This document shows positions 1 through 12,903 of a DNA stretch of 64,000 nt, piece by piece (position 1 is the first letter of the stretch; each line of letters starts with the position of its first letter). The stretch is from Carettochelys insculpta (Eukaryota; Chordata; Testudines; Carettochelyidae), in NCBI RefSeq assembly GCF_033958435.1, contig NC_134139.1, forward strand, positions 205,389,501 through 205,453,500, given 5' to 3'. The notes under the pieces are model-generated. The model was given only the letters and a program-made list of their open reading frames with translations. It had not been told where the DNA came from and made no database searches. The position numbers and the translations under genes were made by a program.

Positions 1-245
1 AGACAAGAACGCTGGATTAAAGCACGCTATTGCTGTGAGACTATAAATGTGCATTAACCATTATAGTTTGACTTGGCAGAATTTAATGTTAAATTTTTTA
101 TAATTCCAGTGGATATGATCAATGGTTGTTTTGAAGCATTATTCCCAATTTATATCCATTTATTTGTTCACAACTGTAGGAAAATATGGGGAAGGGATGA
201 CACTAGAGGGGGTTGGACAATAATTATTTAGTGAGAATCAATGAT

Positions 246-425
246 GAGATCACAGAATCATAGAACACTAGAACTGGAAGGGACCTCGAGAGGTCATCGA
301 GTCCTGTCCCCTACCCTCATGGCATGACTAGATGCCATCTAGATCATCCTTGATAGATGTTTGTCTACCCTGGTCTAAAATGTCTCCAATGATGGGCATT
401 CTACAACCTCCCTAGGCAATTACCA
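246..425 (-). mobile_element. CR1 LINE 3' end fragment
   Basis: Read on the minus strand, the segment ends in the CR1-style 3' terminus: a 'ggtccctTCCAGTtCTAGtgTTCTATGATTCTgTG' pattern with a decayed ATTCTATG tail at 246-260. The same 3' end is seen at 24365, 31261, 37510, 46360, 54690 and 63905. CR1 copies are typically 5'-truncated and carry a short octamer tail instead of poly(A). Only the 3' untranslated region remains here. Confidence 0.75.
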
Positions 426-1086
426 AAGATTTACTACGTTAAACATTTACAACTGTTAAAACACAAATTGTAAACATTGCATGTCAAAAATATAAAGTAA
501 ATATCTTGACATCAAAATCTAAGATGTTCTCAAACAGTATGTGTTGTAACTCCAGGTTAAAAAGTCTAGTGTAAACATGTCCCATAGAACTAGAACTCTA
601 TTTTTATATGGTGAAACAGATCCTGATCTCATAAGACTTCAGAATCTGGGCCTGAATCATGGGCCCATAGGTCCAGATCCACAAAGAGACTTGGGTGTTG
701 CCATATTCAGTGTGGCAAAACCTATGTTTCAGTCACCTAGAAAATCACTTGAACAATACTGGGATTCATGAAGCTGGGATGAGGAGCCGATATACCCAAT
801 ACAATGAATGGGGAGCGAGAGATGCCTAAGAATAGCGATCTCCAAAACCCAGCTTGCCAGGCATGGAACTGCCTGACATAGCCAAGAGAGATGCCAATGA
901 GAGAGGTACGGTCTCGGAGGAAGTTTGGTGCTGAAGTTTGGGCTGCACAGAGGTGTCCATCTCCACTTGGGAGTCCCACTCGTGCAATCAGGCAGTTTAA
1001 GGCACCTAAGTTGTCCATTGTAAGAATGGGCTTGGTGCCTTCCTAATTCCTTGGCAAATGGCTGGAGTAGAAAGAGACCCAACCTT

Positions 1087-1240
1087 ATAAGTTTTAGCTC
1101 AGTGACTGGAGCACTCGCATGGGATCTGGGAGACCATGTTCAGAAACTTCTTTGCCTGCTTGGGGAAGGGGAGGAATTGAACCAGGATCACTCTTCTCTC
1201 AGGAGAGTTTTCTAGCCACTGGGATGTTCTAAAGCAGGGG
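1087..1240 (+). repeat. tRNA-like SINE relic
   Basis: The start reads like a tRNA half: an A-box-like 'tagctcagtgactggagca' is followed by a degenerate B-box-like 'gttcagaaac'. A second similar unit, 'ttgtggatagggcacctgcc', lies near 1335-1400. It is too diverged for a tRNA cloverleaf. Similar tRNA-like stretches occur at 42158-42310 and 48118-48300. The family is not identified. Confidence 0.35.
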
Positions 1241-2704
1241 TGTTCTCAGTCTCTCCTTTTGAAGCAGTTCCACAGGGGATAAATAATTAAAGTGTAATTG
1301 GGCCAGGGCAAGCACCACAATTACTCTGTAGTCTTGTGGATAGGGCACCTGCCTCAGGGGTGGGGGACCTAGTTTCCCTGCTTCAATGACTTTGGTCAGA
1401 TTTTGAATGGGATCAGAGCCAGTCATGGTTGTGTCTTGCACTGGGGTTTAGGCAGGAGGTTGATGTCAAGAGTAAAGCTGCACTGTGCATGTAGAGAGGC
1501 AGAAAATTTCAGGTGCTTAGGAAACTTACAGCAGAAATTGTGCTGCTGAGAGAGTTTAGGGATCTTCAACATTAGGCACCAAAACCCTTTTGTAGCTGTA
1601 GCTCATAACGCCTACCCTCTAATTGAGTGCTGAGAGGTATCTCTTAAGAAACTATAGTTGCAGTTAAGTACCCTTTGTTTATGCTCCATTGCCAGAGTCC
1701 ATGAAGCAGTTCGGGATGGAAGGCACCATATAAATATTATGTAATGTTAGTCACAGGATACTTAAAATTACATCTTAAAAACAACTGGGGGATTCTGTTA
1801 TGGCAAATACTTCTGTGAAAGATGTTTATCAGTGTCCAGGTAGCAAACGTTTGCAAGTACTATTGTCCGGGAACAGTGCTGGAAAGCAATTTAGTACACA
1901 GGGTCAGGCTCTCCTTATCCATTTAGTCCATTAGTTAGCTAAGCAAAAACATGAAGTGACTATGTATGTAGACATTTGGTCCAGGCCCATCTGTGGTTAT
2001 AATAATCTAGTTAGCAATCTGACTCCTTTTAGCATTAACGAATTAAGGTTGCTGAGGGTCCAAAGGCTAAAAAAATCTGTGAGGCATTGAAAATATAGGC
2101 TATAGCATATAGAGTGTATGGCGTAACCCTCATTAACTGTGTATTGCAAGAGGGCTTTTCTGTGCAAATTATTGTGAAAGAATTGTACTTAACCCCTTTC
2201 ATGGTAAGCAATGAACTAGAAGCGTCTATAAAAAGCAGTCACCCAGGGCACCCTGGCCATGCCATGCTAATTTTCCTTCCATTTCAGTGGTCATTCTGGT
2301 GCAGCTCAGGCACAGGATAAACTGCACTAGTTGCCTTGAGGTTAATGGCTGTTGGTTCTGTGTTAACTCAGAAAATGATTAGTATCGGTGCACCACCAGC
2401 AGCAGTGTGGACAGTGCTGGCCTCAGCTGGCGTTGGGTCCACAAACTAAAATGTGCTGAATTCCTGAGGACTGTGGTGAGAAAGGGTTTAGACAGAATGC
2501 TGTGTTATACTCTGTTTTCCCCTCTGGAAAAAGATATCCAGAACAGAGTGCTTCATAGATGAGTAATAAAGATTCTCAGAGGCAAGTAAAGAATTCTGTA
2601 TGAGAGTCAAGAGATTGACCTGCATGGCACACAGAGGGATATGCTAATGGTGTAGAGGGGAGGAAGAAGTCATACCTATTCCCTCCCCACTTTTTTGTCA
2701 TAGG

Positions 2705-3375
2705 AGCCGTGTCTACACGTGCACACTACTTTGAAGTAGCGGCGCCAACTTCAAAATAGCGCCCGTCATGGCTACACGTGTTGGGCGCTATTTCGAAGTT
2801 AACTTGACGTTAGGCGGTGAGACGTCGAAGTCGCTAACCCCATGAGGGGATGGGAATAGCGCCCTACTTCGAAGTTGAACGTCGAAGTAGGGCACGTGTA
2901 GACGATCCGCGTCCCGCAACATCGAAATAGCAGGGTCCTCCATGGTGGCTATCAGCTGAGGGGTTGAGAGACGCTCTCTCTCCAGCCCCTGCGGGGCTCT
3001 ATGGTCACCGTGTGCAGCAGCCCTTAGCCCAGGGCTTCTGGCTGCTGCTGCTGCAACTGGGGATCCATGCTGCATGCACAGGGTCTGCAACTAGTTGTTG
3101 GCTCTGTGGATCTTGTGCTGTTTAGTGCAAGTGTGTCTGGGAGGGGCCCTTTAAGGGAGCGGCTTGCTGTTGAGTCCGCCCTGTGACCCTGTCTGCAGCT
3201 GTTCCTGGCACCCTTATTTCGATGTGTGCTACTTTGGCGTGTAGACGTTCCCTCGCAGCGCCTATTTCAATGTGGTGCTGCCCGACGTCGACGTTGAATG
3301 TCGACGGCACCAGCTCTGGAGGACGTGTAGACATTATCCTCTATTTCGATGTAGCGTGCACGTGTAGACATAGCC
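2705..3375 (-). mobile_element. Harbinger-type nonautonomous element, copy 1 (3-bp TSD AGG)
   Basis: The element begins AGCCGTGTCTACACGTGC and ends in the inverted counterpart GTGCACGTGTAGACATAGCC, giving terminal inverted repeats of about 20 bp. The trinucleotide AGG lies directly outside both ends (2702-2704 and 3376-3378), a good 3-bp target-site duplication as made by PIF/Harbinger transposases. The interior is unusually GC- and CpG-rich, with short TTCGAAGT palindromes near both ends. It is the reverse-orientation partner of 7288-7969. The reading frames inside are shared between the copies, but I cannot tie them to a known protein. Confidence 0.75.
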
Positions 3376-4319
3376 AGGGAGAGCTAGGAGACTCCCAGGC
3401 TTCTGTGAAAGTAGTCTGTGCACCAAGCCCAGGGTGGGAGTGTAAAGCACAGGGTTGCGAGTAGGCTATCAAAGGGGCAATAGGATAAACGATAAATTAT
3501 TACAGATCCACCAATTCCAACATCCAACACACACTATTTTTTGCAATAGCTGATGAGGGCCTTTTATGGCATTCACTTCCATGGAACGTAAATAGTGCCG
3601 ACGGCCATTCCTACGTATGGGGCTCCTGTATATAGGTGCTGAGGGACTGCTGTATTTCTCTAATAACTGTTTATTTAGAAAATATAATAAGCAAATGTTA
3701 TAAACCATTATGACACACATTCCATAAGTACCAAGAACCAAAAATACTGTACAGGTTGAACATCTCTGGTCTGGCAACATCCCTGGTTCACCATGATTAC
3801 AGTTAGCCCAATGCCCACTTATCCTCAGGGTGGTTAAGTTTCCAGAAGTCCCATAAAGTTTGTTTACAGCCACCAGTCCTGACTCTGTGTTCTGTGCTGT
3901 TATGTAGCTCTAATTGACCTTTAAATGTCTTTTAAGAGCTCATAAAGCAGCAGAAGTGTTGGTAACACTGCTAGACAGTATTGACCTCCTTCAGCAAATT
4001 CTCTGGTTTGGCACCAGTCAGGTCCTGAGGGTGCTGAAGCTGGTACAGGTTCAATCTGTATTAACAATTACAAAATAAGTTTATCCCATTTTGTTATTTT
4101 GTGCAGTGACATAGTCTAGTTCATTGGCAGGGAAGGTTATTACCAAGATAGAAGGTGAGTTTCCTTCCATCATCCGGTCCCTATAGTTTTTGGAGATATT
4201 CTTTCTGCCTTTCCCCTGTAACTGTTGTGGTTATTAATGGTTTTAAATGGTCAAATGCCACTTCTTTGTGGGTGAGTGCACAGAGTGTAGGAAAAATGGT
4301 ATTCAAATAACTATTCCAT

Positions 4320-4727
4320 GGCTGTGTCTACACTAGCCCCTTCTTTGAAAGGGGCATGGTAATCAGCCTGAGCAGAGAATACTAATGACGTGCTGTGATT
4401 AATATGCAGTGGCTCATTAGGCTAATTTGCTCCATGGCAACTTCAAAGTTGCACACTTCAAAGTGCCAGCATGCTGTGTAGCCATGGGCACTTGGAAGTA
4501 CCTGTGCAATTTCAAAGTGCCCTTACTCCCCAAAATTTGTGCAGGAACTTGTAAGTGCCTGCAGCTACACAGCATGCTGGCACTTTGAAGTTTGCAACTT
4601 CGAAGCTGCCACAGGGAGAATTAGCCTAACGAAGTGCTGCATATTCATCGCACCATTTCATTAGTATTCTCTGCTCAGGCTGTTTACCATGCCCCCTTTG
4701 AAGAACAGGGCTAGTGTAGACAGTGCC
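4320..4727. mobile_element. MITE with long inverted-repeat arms (3-bp TSD CAT)
   Basis: The two halves are near-complementary over about 200 bases each, so the 408 bp element can fold into one long hairpin: 'ggctgtgtctacactagcc' at the left pairs with 'ggctagtgtagacagtgcc' at the right, and internal blocks such as 'agcatgctg' and 'attagtattctctgctcagg' pair as well. CAT flanks both ends (4317-4319 and 4728-4730). There is no coding capacity. A half copy of the same family lies at 23632-23825. Confidence 0.8.
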
Positions 4728-4766
4728 CATACGTTTTGCTGCATTGACTTTTACAGAAAAGTTTTC

Positions 4767-4769
<3 letters not shown>

Positions 4770-4796
<27 letters not shown>
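4770..4796. repeat. Poly(T) tract, 27 bp
   Basis: An uninterrupted run of 27 T lies about 40 bp downstream of the MITE end. It may be a simple repeat or the reversed poly(A) tail of a small retro-insertion; I see no recognisable body beside it. Confidence 0.8.
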
Positions 4797-4802
<6 letters not shown>

Positions 4803-5799
4803 CAGTTATTCCTCCATTCTCAAGGAAAGTTTTTCACATTTCCACTGAGAAGCTGCCAAACAGCTGTTGGCTACTAACCGATGAGCAATTCACTCTTGGA
4901 AGTTCTGTATTTCAGATATGAACTCCTTGGTCCAAAGTAGTTTGAACATGATCATTTAGGCCCACTGTAAAAGCTATTGATTGGACAGGGATTTATTGAA
5001 GAAGGGTTGAAGGACTGTGCCTGTGGACGTTGGGAAGGGGAGAAGCTAAAGTGGCTGTTTGCTGCTTTGATTTATGAGCTCACCGAGTCAATTCGTTCCT
5101 TGTGTAGGGTTATTTTTTGCTGCTGGGTGGTTATCATTTATGATTGTAAATTTAATTAATTGTTAGGGTGCCTAGAGCTTTTTGTACGGGCATTGTTATT
5201 ATTTATATCTAAAGATATAAATAAAATAAATACTGTGAGCCTGCTTCCAATGCATATATTTATGATGCTTAATTTAGAGTTAATTTAGCTGGGAGATAAT
5301 TAGAAAGAAAATATAGGATTTCTTTTCTTTGCAGTAATGTATTATTTTCTTGAGCGTAGCCCTAAAAATGCTTCTTGTTTTGTCTATGACAAATAATATT
5401 TGTGGTGCTGTGCCTTGATGGTTGTAGAATATGTTTTATTTTGCTTCTGTGTAATTCAAAAGCCCTAAGGTTACTGATAAATTATGGAGATCTTCAAGTG
5501 ACAAGGCTAAGGCATTGCTTTTACTAAACAGATTAGTTAAATGAAACATGCAGTTTCAATGGCTTCAGAAGGATTACACATTCCAGATGACATCTCATAT
5601 TCAGTATGTACAACCAGTTCCAGCTGAGATGCAGACTCTTAAAGTGTGCGGAATGACCGAGGATGATCTAAAAATGAATCTCCTCCTCCAGGTGTTTTGC
5701 TTTTTTATAGGGAGGAAGGAAATTTGATGCCTTAACACCATACAGCTCTTTCACTGCTTTCTTCTTGTGGTACATTCCCCTATCAGTGCACATTTTGGA

Positions 5800-6185
5800 G
5801 CCAGGCTGTCTTCTGACATTGACCAGTGCCAAATGGTTTAGAAAGAATGAAAAGAACAGAGCAATTACTGAGTGATCCACACCCAGTCATCCAGTCTCCG
5901 TTTCTGGATGTCAGAGGTTTCTGGAAACTCAGAGCATGGGGTTGTGTCCCTGACTGTCCCAGCTAATAGCCATTGATGGGCCTATCTCTCATGAATTTAT
6001 CTCTTTCTTTTCTGAACACATCTGTAGTTTTGGCCTTCACAACACCCCATGGCAATGAGTTCGACAGGTTGACTGTGCATTGGATGAAGATGTTCTTTGT
6101 TGTTCTTGTTTTAAACCTTCTGTCTTTTACTTTAATTGAGTGACCTTTAGTTTCTGTGTGACCCTTGTTTGTCCACAGCTCTCCC
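5800..6185 (-). mobile_element. Old CR1-like LINE 3' end
   Basis: On the minus strand this reads as the conserved vertebrate LINE tail, with codon remnants for a lysine/arginine-rich end followed by 'aacatcttcatccaatgcac' and 'aattcatgagagataggccc'. The same tail, with its final motif 'ggtctgacccagtatggc', is clearer on the plus strand at 12904-13146 and 46154-46790. It is strongly diverged, so the copy is old. Confidence 0.6.
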
Positions 6186-6639
6186 TTCTTCTGCTAAGAC
6201 AATGGCTCAGACTCTCTAGTCTTAAATAGTTTCTGCTATGAACATTCTAAATGACTCCTGTTTTCTAGAAGTTGTATTGCTTCCTATTCACATCTGCATG
6301 AAATTCCTGGTGTTGGTTTTGGTGGCTTGGATTCTAGGTACACTTCTCACGTCCCGTTACAACTGTTGAGCTCAGCACAGGGGCTTTTGCAAACAGTCCT
6401 ATGCGTTAAACATATGTGACTTGGAAACACGATGTTCTCAGTTGTAGATCCTTGTCTCTGGAATTTTGTTGACCACTTGCTCCATCAGAGTCCAAGTTTG
6501 CTGACTTTAGCCTGTAAGGCTTATCTATTCATTTGCCTGAGAGGTGGAGTGGCAATATTGAGGTACAGAGTAGGAAGCTCTCTTTAACAGTAAGATCATT
6601 TCATATTTTAATAAACTCACAGATCTGTGAGGATGTGCA

Positions 6640-7195
6640 TGGCTTGGGTGATCATCTGTCCTGTTTTGGGTGGGATAGCCCCGTACTTGAGATGCCTTTC
6701 TGGCATCCCATTTTATTTTAACAAAGGGGCTAATTGCCCCATATTTGTGCAGCTGCTGGGAACCAGGAGCACAAGAGCCCAGCTGCCGCCTGGTTACCAG
6801 GTCCCCATGGCTTGGAGAAGCCAGAAAACTGACCAGCCCTGCTGCACCTGGCTCTGGACTCCCTGCTGCTCACAGGAGCAGGGAACCGGACCCATGTGGT
6901 ATCACCTTTCCCAGCTCCCTGTGGTTCTGGAAGCTGGGAGGAGCACCGGCATGTGGAGGTTGCCCACAGGGCTGCAGCTGGTTCCTGCTGCCCTAAGGCA
7001 TGGGGCAGCCAGGAGCCACATCTGCCCCCTGCAGGCAGGGAACCCACCCCCACCACCCAGCTGGGTGGCAGCACCCATAGGGCAGCCACTGCCTGACTCA
7101 GGGCAACCATCTGTCCTGTATTGGCTGGGACACCCTTGCCCCCCGGGTGTTCTGCATGTAGCCTATGGGAATGTTGGCACTCCTCTCCGCTGGAT
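6640..7195. repeat. GC-rich repeat block, family not identified
   Basis: A roughly 550 bp GC-rich island in AT-rich intron. A motif of the form 'accatctgtcctgtattgg' occurs near both ends (about 6648-6680 and 7106-7135), as if the outer parts were related direct repeats. The interior has several frames open for 60-220 codons because of base composition; none resembles a protein I know. The best guess is an unclassified transposable element. Confidence 0.4.
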
Positions 7196-7287
7196 AGGAT
7201 CAGAACTGCCTTTGAAACAAAAGATTCTGAATTCCTGTCAATATGCGGTTCTGTGTGACTATGATATGTGCTGTGGTAACAAATGAG

Positions 7288-7969
7288 GGCTACGTCTACA
7301 TGTGAAGCCTACATCGAAGTAGCCTATTTCGATGAATAACGTCTACACGTCCTCCAGGGCTGGCAACGTCGATGTTCAACATCGACGTTGCGCAGCACCA
7401 CATCGAAATAGGCGCTGCGAGGGAATGTCTACACGCCACAGTAGCACACATCGAAATAAGGGTGCCAGGCACAGCTGCAGACAGGGTCACAGGGCGGACT
7501 CAACAGCCAGCCGCTCCCTTAAAGGGCCCCTCCCAGACACACTTGCACTAAACAGCACAAGATACACAGAGCCGACAACGAGTTGCAGACCCTGTGCATG
7601 CAGCATGAATCCCCCGCTGCAGCAGCAGCAGCCAGAAGCCCTGGGCTAAGGGCTGCTGCCCACGGTGACCATAGAGCCCTGCAGGGGCTGGAGAGACAGC
7701 GTCTCTCAACCCCCCAGCTGATGGCTGCCATGGAGGACCCCACAATTTCGACGTTGCGGGATGCGGATCGTCTACACGGTCCCTACTTCGACGTTGAACG
7801 TCGAAGTAGGGCGCTATTCCGATCCCCTCATGAGGTTAGCGACTTCGACGTCTCGCCGCCTAACGTCGAAGTTAACTTCGAAATAGCGCCCGACATGTGT
7901 AGCCGTGACGGGCGCTATTTCGAAGTTAGTGCCGCTACTTCGAAGTAGCGTGCACATGTAGACACAGCT
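7288..7969 (+). mobile_element. Harbinger-type nonautonomous element, copy 2 (3-bp TSD GAG)
   Basis: Same family as 2705-3375 but in the opposite orientation. It starts GGCTACGTCTACATGTG and ends CACATGTAGACACAGCT, with GAG directly outside both ends (7285-7287 and 7970-7972). The interior carries a 121-codon frame (7583-7948) whose product matches the 100-codon frame of copy 1 (2788-3090, minus) at most positions, including an alanine run and the shared end SDFDVSPPNV. The match reflects shared ancestry and does not prove coding. Confidence 0.8.
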
Positions 7970-9844
7970 GAGATGTGCCTACATAGCCACAGATTTGTCA
8001 CAATCTTAAAGAACTGCATGCCATTCATAATTTTTGAACACACATTTTGAGCTTGTTGGATAAAATAAAAACATCCCTGTTTATCCTATTTTGGTGGAAC
8101 TCTCCACTGCAGTGATTTCTCCTTCTCTCTTTCTACTTACTTCTCCTTATGGCAAATTGCACATATTTATCTTAGTAAAAACTAAGACAGTTTTCTCAGC
8201 AGCCATATCCCCTTTTTCTATCATCACACCCTGCTCATACTTTTCCACTCATCATAATCCACCATGCAGCTATAATATATATTTCAAATTTCTGCATCTG
8301 CTGTGCTGGTAAACTGCTACATTTCATTGGTATTTGTTAATTTAAATGAACATGAAGCTCCTACTACTTCTATGGAAAAAAGCATAACCCCCAAACATCT
8401 CTGTGAGCAGAGTGCATTTTGGCAAAATGATGAGCCAAGAAATTCCTCTTTACTTGCTCTGTTAAGCAAACTGCATTTTAAATTTCTTGCTGAGGGCTTT
8501 GTTTTACTTGCCCCAGGCAAGCTGTTCAACATATCTATCAAGCCCTGTTGTAGCATTATAGCTAACATTTTGGTAGCATGATCATCTGCTTAATGCCATC
8601 TGTCATCGGGAGTTTTATTTCCTTCAATGGAGCTGGTGCCCTATATTTATTCTTTTATGTTCCCCCCATCCATTTACTAGCTGTTTGTTTTCCAGTGGTC
8701 TCGAACATTTTTTTAGGCTCTGTGGTTGCCTTAGGTCAACATAGTGCATTAGTAATACAACTTTGTCTGAAACCATGGTGGATAGCATTAACTCTCCTAA
8801 ATGAAAATTCTGCATATAGTGTCCCCAGGGTTCTTTCCAGATTGCAGTAGTCTGGGGAGAGTCCTTCCAGATTCCTAACTGCGATTTAGGAACAACCAAT
8901 CTCAGATTTTTACATTGGTCTTGGTGCATATCAGGAAAGGATTTTGGAAATTTTAGGTTCTGATCTCAGTTTCATTGACTTCAGTTGATCAAGGCTCAGG
9001 CCCTTAGTAAGTGCTGTACAGGTGCGTGGGAATGTGGACGTGTTTAATGAAGTGGACACTTTAATAATGAGACTAAGTTCCAGTGTTGCTCTTGTATAAG
9101 CGTATGAAGGTCTCAGTGAAACCAGAGGGCTTCTACATGCCTACAGAGAACATAATTGAGCTCTCCAGACCCCAGAATCTTTGAAATTACATATACTTAA
9201 AAAGAGCCCAGTAATTAAGGACACTACATATACAAGGACATCTTCAGCTCATCACAGAGCAACATCACTTGTTGGGTAGGCCATGGTAACCATGCTGTAC
9301 CAGCTGCATTACTGATCAGTGTCTATAATTGCAAAGTGAACAATCTTGTGCAGTTGGAATTTTGGTAGCCGAGTAGTCATCTGGCATTATTCCATTAAAA
9401 GTGTAATGCACAGTTCATTTTACCCTCTCCAACTGAAAAAGGAAAATTAGCATTAAGGCAAATGAGTGATTCTTAGGGTTCTTGAAGGCATTTGAAAACA
9501 TGGGATATTTTGTAAACATAACTCAATAATTGTCAAATGCAGGGTCAAATAAACAAAGTCAAATGTTGGGCCAAATCCAGCCCTAGCTAACACTGCTAGG
9601 GGGGAGTAGGGATACCAGGAGATGCATCCTCTGCTCCAGGAGTCCTCTTAGCCTGGGCAGGATTCCTGGAGGTGAACCCGGGGGATGTACTGCTGGTTGC
9701 CCTTTACAACTACACCGTATAGACATCGTCAGCACCTCCACTGAGAGTTGGCCGTGTACTGCAGCATTTCAGCTGGCCAGCAGGATCATCCCAAGTTAGG
9801 TTTTTGTCAGTGGGCCGGCACAGGGTAGGTCCACTAGTGGGAGG

Positions 9845-10075
9845 ATAAATCTCTCAATGGCTATTAGCCGAGATGGTCAGGAATGCAATGCCATACTCAG
9901 GTCACCTCCCAATCTGTGGCTGACTGATGGGTGGCTTTCTTGAGAATTGCCCTGTTTTGTACCTGTCCACTGAAGCTCTGGCACAGGTGAGTGGTGGAGA
10001 CAAAATCTAGGGCTAAATGGACTATTGGTCTGATCCAATATGGCAGTTCTCACCTTCCTGAAGGAGCTGGTCTCC
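9845..10075 (+). mobile_element. Old CR1-like LINE 3' end
   Basis: The segment shows the tail pattern 'tggctattagccgagatggtc' and then 'ctattggtctgatccaatat' followed by 'ggcagttctc', as in the LINE 3' ends at 12904-13146 and 46490-46790. No coding sequence is left. Confidence 0.6.
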
Positions 10076-11321
10076 CTTCTTAGTAGTTTCTTGTGTAAAG
10101 CCTGCCCTGCAGCTTGAGCAGGGTTTGGAGAGGAGAAGAGATTTTCTGTATTCTCTGCCCAGCACCCCTTCAGCATGCCATAACATCCTATCTTCCCAAA
10201 TGCATATTTTAAAACGAAAACCTTCTTCCGATGTTGCTCCCATTCAGACATTTAAACTCTGCCAACAGGAAGATGAGTAGGATGTGTCTCCTTTGTAGTT
10301 CCATCTTCTGTAGTGAAGCACTGATGTCTTAGCAGTGTTGATAAAGCTTCATCATCTGCCTTATGCAAAAGTGCCTTTTGAGGTTAGCATAGGGATTTCA
10401 GGCTGCAGGCCAGCAAAGATCTGGCATGCCTCTGAAATAAGGCATTAATTCCCCAGAGGGTGAGAGAATGAATCCTCTGCTCTGTGTTTATCTTACTAAA
10501 CTGTTGGGAGGGATGGGGTGTCCATGCACGTTTGTGTGTAGTGCTGGCAGCCAGAGCTGAAATAACTGTATCTTGTTCTCACAAGAGGCGGATAAAACTA
10601 AAAGAAAGGGGCACGAAGAAATCAGAAAAGGGAAAGCTGCATTAAAATTTAAAGAATCAAATGAAAACGCCTTTCACATATGCATGTTCTAGTGAAAACA
10701 TCAGTCCCAACTGAAATCACATGCACATTTAATGAAGAAAAAAGGAGTTTGATTTGTTTAGATAGTATCATGAATATGTATGTTACAGACATGTGAAATC
10801 AGCACTGCTGCCCTGGTGAGCATACCTTGCAAAGACGAGATCTTGTGAGATGTGGTGCTCCCTCAGCATTGTAGAGATGTGGACCCAAAATTAGCATGTG
10901 ATTGGATAACAGATAGACCTGGTGTATTAGTCACAGGACTGGGTGTCGGGAGTCATTTGCTTTTCATCTAAAAAGCAGTTAAAATACCCAGTATTTTGCT
11001 GTCCATGAAAACAGATTTTGATCAAGCCAAAACAGGTATCTTCCCTGCCCCTCCAACTTTTCAGTTTGACTTAAGAAACGAAAAATCAATTCTTCACAAA
11101 GTTGTACTGTTCAGTTTATATCTTTTGTCTAATCTGCATGTAATATTTCAAAAACTATTAAAGAAGAGAAGAATAAGGTATAGTTGTTCTGGTTTTACAC
11201 TGATAGATTTTCATCCACCTTAATGAGCAACTGCTTGCTTTGAGGTATCCTTTTTAAAACTAGTTCTCTAATATACTGCACAATCTTGCCAGTGACTCCT
11301 GTTCCTCACAGAAAACACATG

Positions 11322-11744
11322 GGCTACTTCTGCACTACAGTGCTGCATCGATAGGAGTTATTTTCGGAAGAGATCTTCCAGAAGAAGTTCTGTTGACAGC
11401 TCATGTGCACACACAACAGTGGATTGTAAGAACAATCTTCTGTGTCGACAGAGAGCAAGTAGACTGCCTGGCTGCTCTGTTGACAAAACAGCGAACCAGC
11501 AGCTCAGCAAACAGGGCTGCCAGATGAAATGGAATCCCTGTCTGTCGACAGAGGGCCCCTAGAGCATCTACCTTGCTTTTTTGTTGACATAAATTGTCAA
11601 CAAAGGCATTATTCCCCATCACGGAGAGGCAGAACACTGTTGGCAGAAGTGCCAAGTTTTGTCGACAAACCGTTGAAAAAACACATTTTGTGTGTGGGCG
11701 TGCTGTGAATTTTCTTGACAAAACTCTCTAGTATAGAGGTATCC
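11322..11744. mobile_element. MITE with GTCGACA-type repeats (3-bp TSD ATG)
   Basis: The 423 bp element opens GGCTACTTCTGCACTACA and closes with TCTAGTATAGAGGTATCC, an imperfect terminal inverted repeat. ATG flanks both ends (11319-11321 and 11745-11747). Inside, copies of 'tgtcgaca' or 'tgttgaca' recur every few tens of bases. The same internal vocabulary appears in the end of the Harbinger relic at 56390-56592, which makes that element a likely relative. Confidence 0.7.
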
Positions 11745-12903
11745 ATGCCCAGCTGTTAAATGCAAAGCTACAGGTTAATTAAGGAGTTGTTCAAATGATA
11801 TAAATCGTAAAAGTACAGCTTAGGAAAGTGGCAGCAGAATCCTAAAAAGGAATTTAAGCATTGACATTCATTCAAAGTGTGTGATTAATGTTATTTTTAA
11901 TAGAAGAGCCTTAAAAGGTTCAAAGTTCAATCAGTTTGATTGTGAAGTTCAGAAGTGTATAGTTCCAAAGTATCTTTTGAAATTCAAGACTATTGCTAGA
12001 ATTGTTTCTGTTAAATCGGTGATTGCAAAGATTACAAATACCTTTAATTCTCACAGGCTCTGCTGCAAATCCAGCTATGTACGAATTATGCTTTTCTGGA
12101 GTATTGAAATATTTTCTCTAGTATTTTTACTCCAGATGTATCTGTGCTATCTGCCCATTTCTGATGCTGCAGTTCAACTGATCAGGTGTGGGGATCAATA
12201 AGGTACTTTGTGGTTGGGTGGAAGTCACATTAGTGGTTCTACAATCAAATTTCCATTAAAGGTACTTCCTTCCAATGCTCCTTGCACAAATTTCTGTATT
12301 GTTGTTCATCAAAATGATATCAAATGATTAAAAACATCAAGAGTTGACTTAAAATAATTAATTAACAGCACAAAGTCATTGGCTTCTGTTTGAATAACAT
12401 CAGCATTCCTGAACTCTGGACAGATCTATGAATGATTCAGTGCATGGCAAAAAACAGTGTAAATCTACAACATTTCAGCATGCCATTCAGAGCCGCCGTA
12501 AGATCAGGACCGCATTGTGCTAGTAACTGTTCACAGTATACATAGTAAGTCCCACCAGGCAGAGATTTATTTATTTCAAAATTCCTGTTGTCTGGTAGAT
12601 AAGTATTTTTCTTTTATTAGAAGAATATCACTTTATGACACTCCTGCCCCTCCCCCCCACCACACAGAACATGTTAACACAGTAGTGGAGAGAGCATCAG
12701 CTGTAGAATGTATTAATAGGCTGTACAATAGCTTAACACTGCTTTGCTGTATATTGCCTATTTGTTTTCGTGGGTGTGAGGATTTACTGCATATGAAAAA
12801 GCTGGTCTATTTTATAAATGGGGCAATGGACAGAGTTCACCAGAACAACCAGAGGCCCACCTCCTCAGGTATGGTAGGAGGCTACTTGGCCCAGAAAACA
12901 ACA

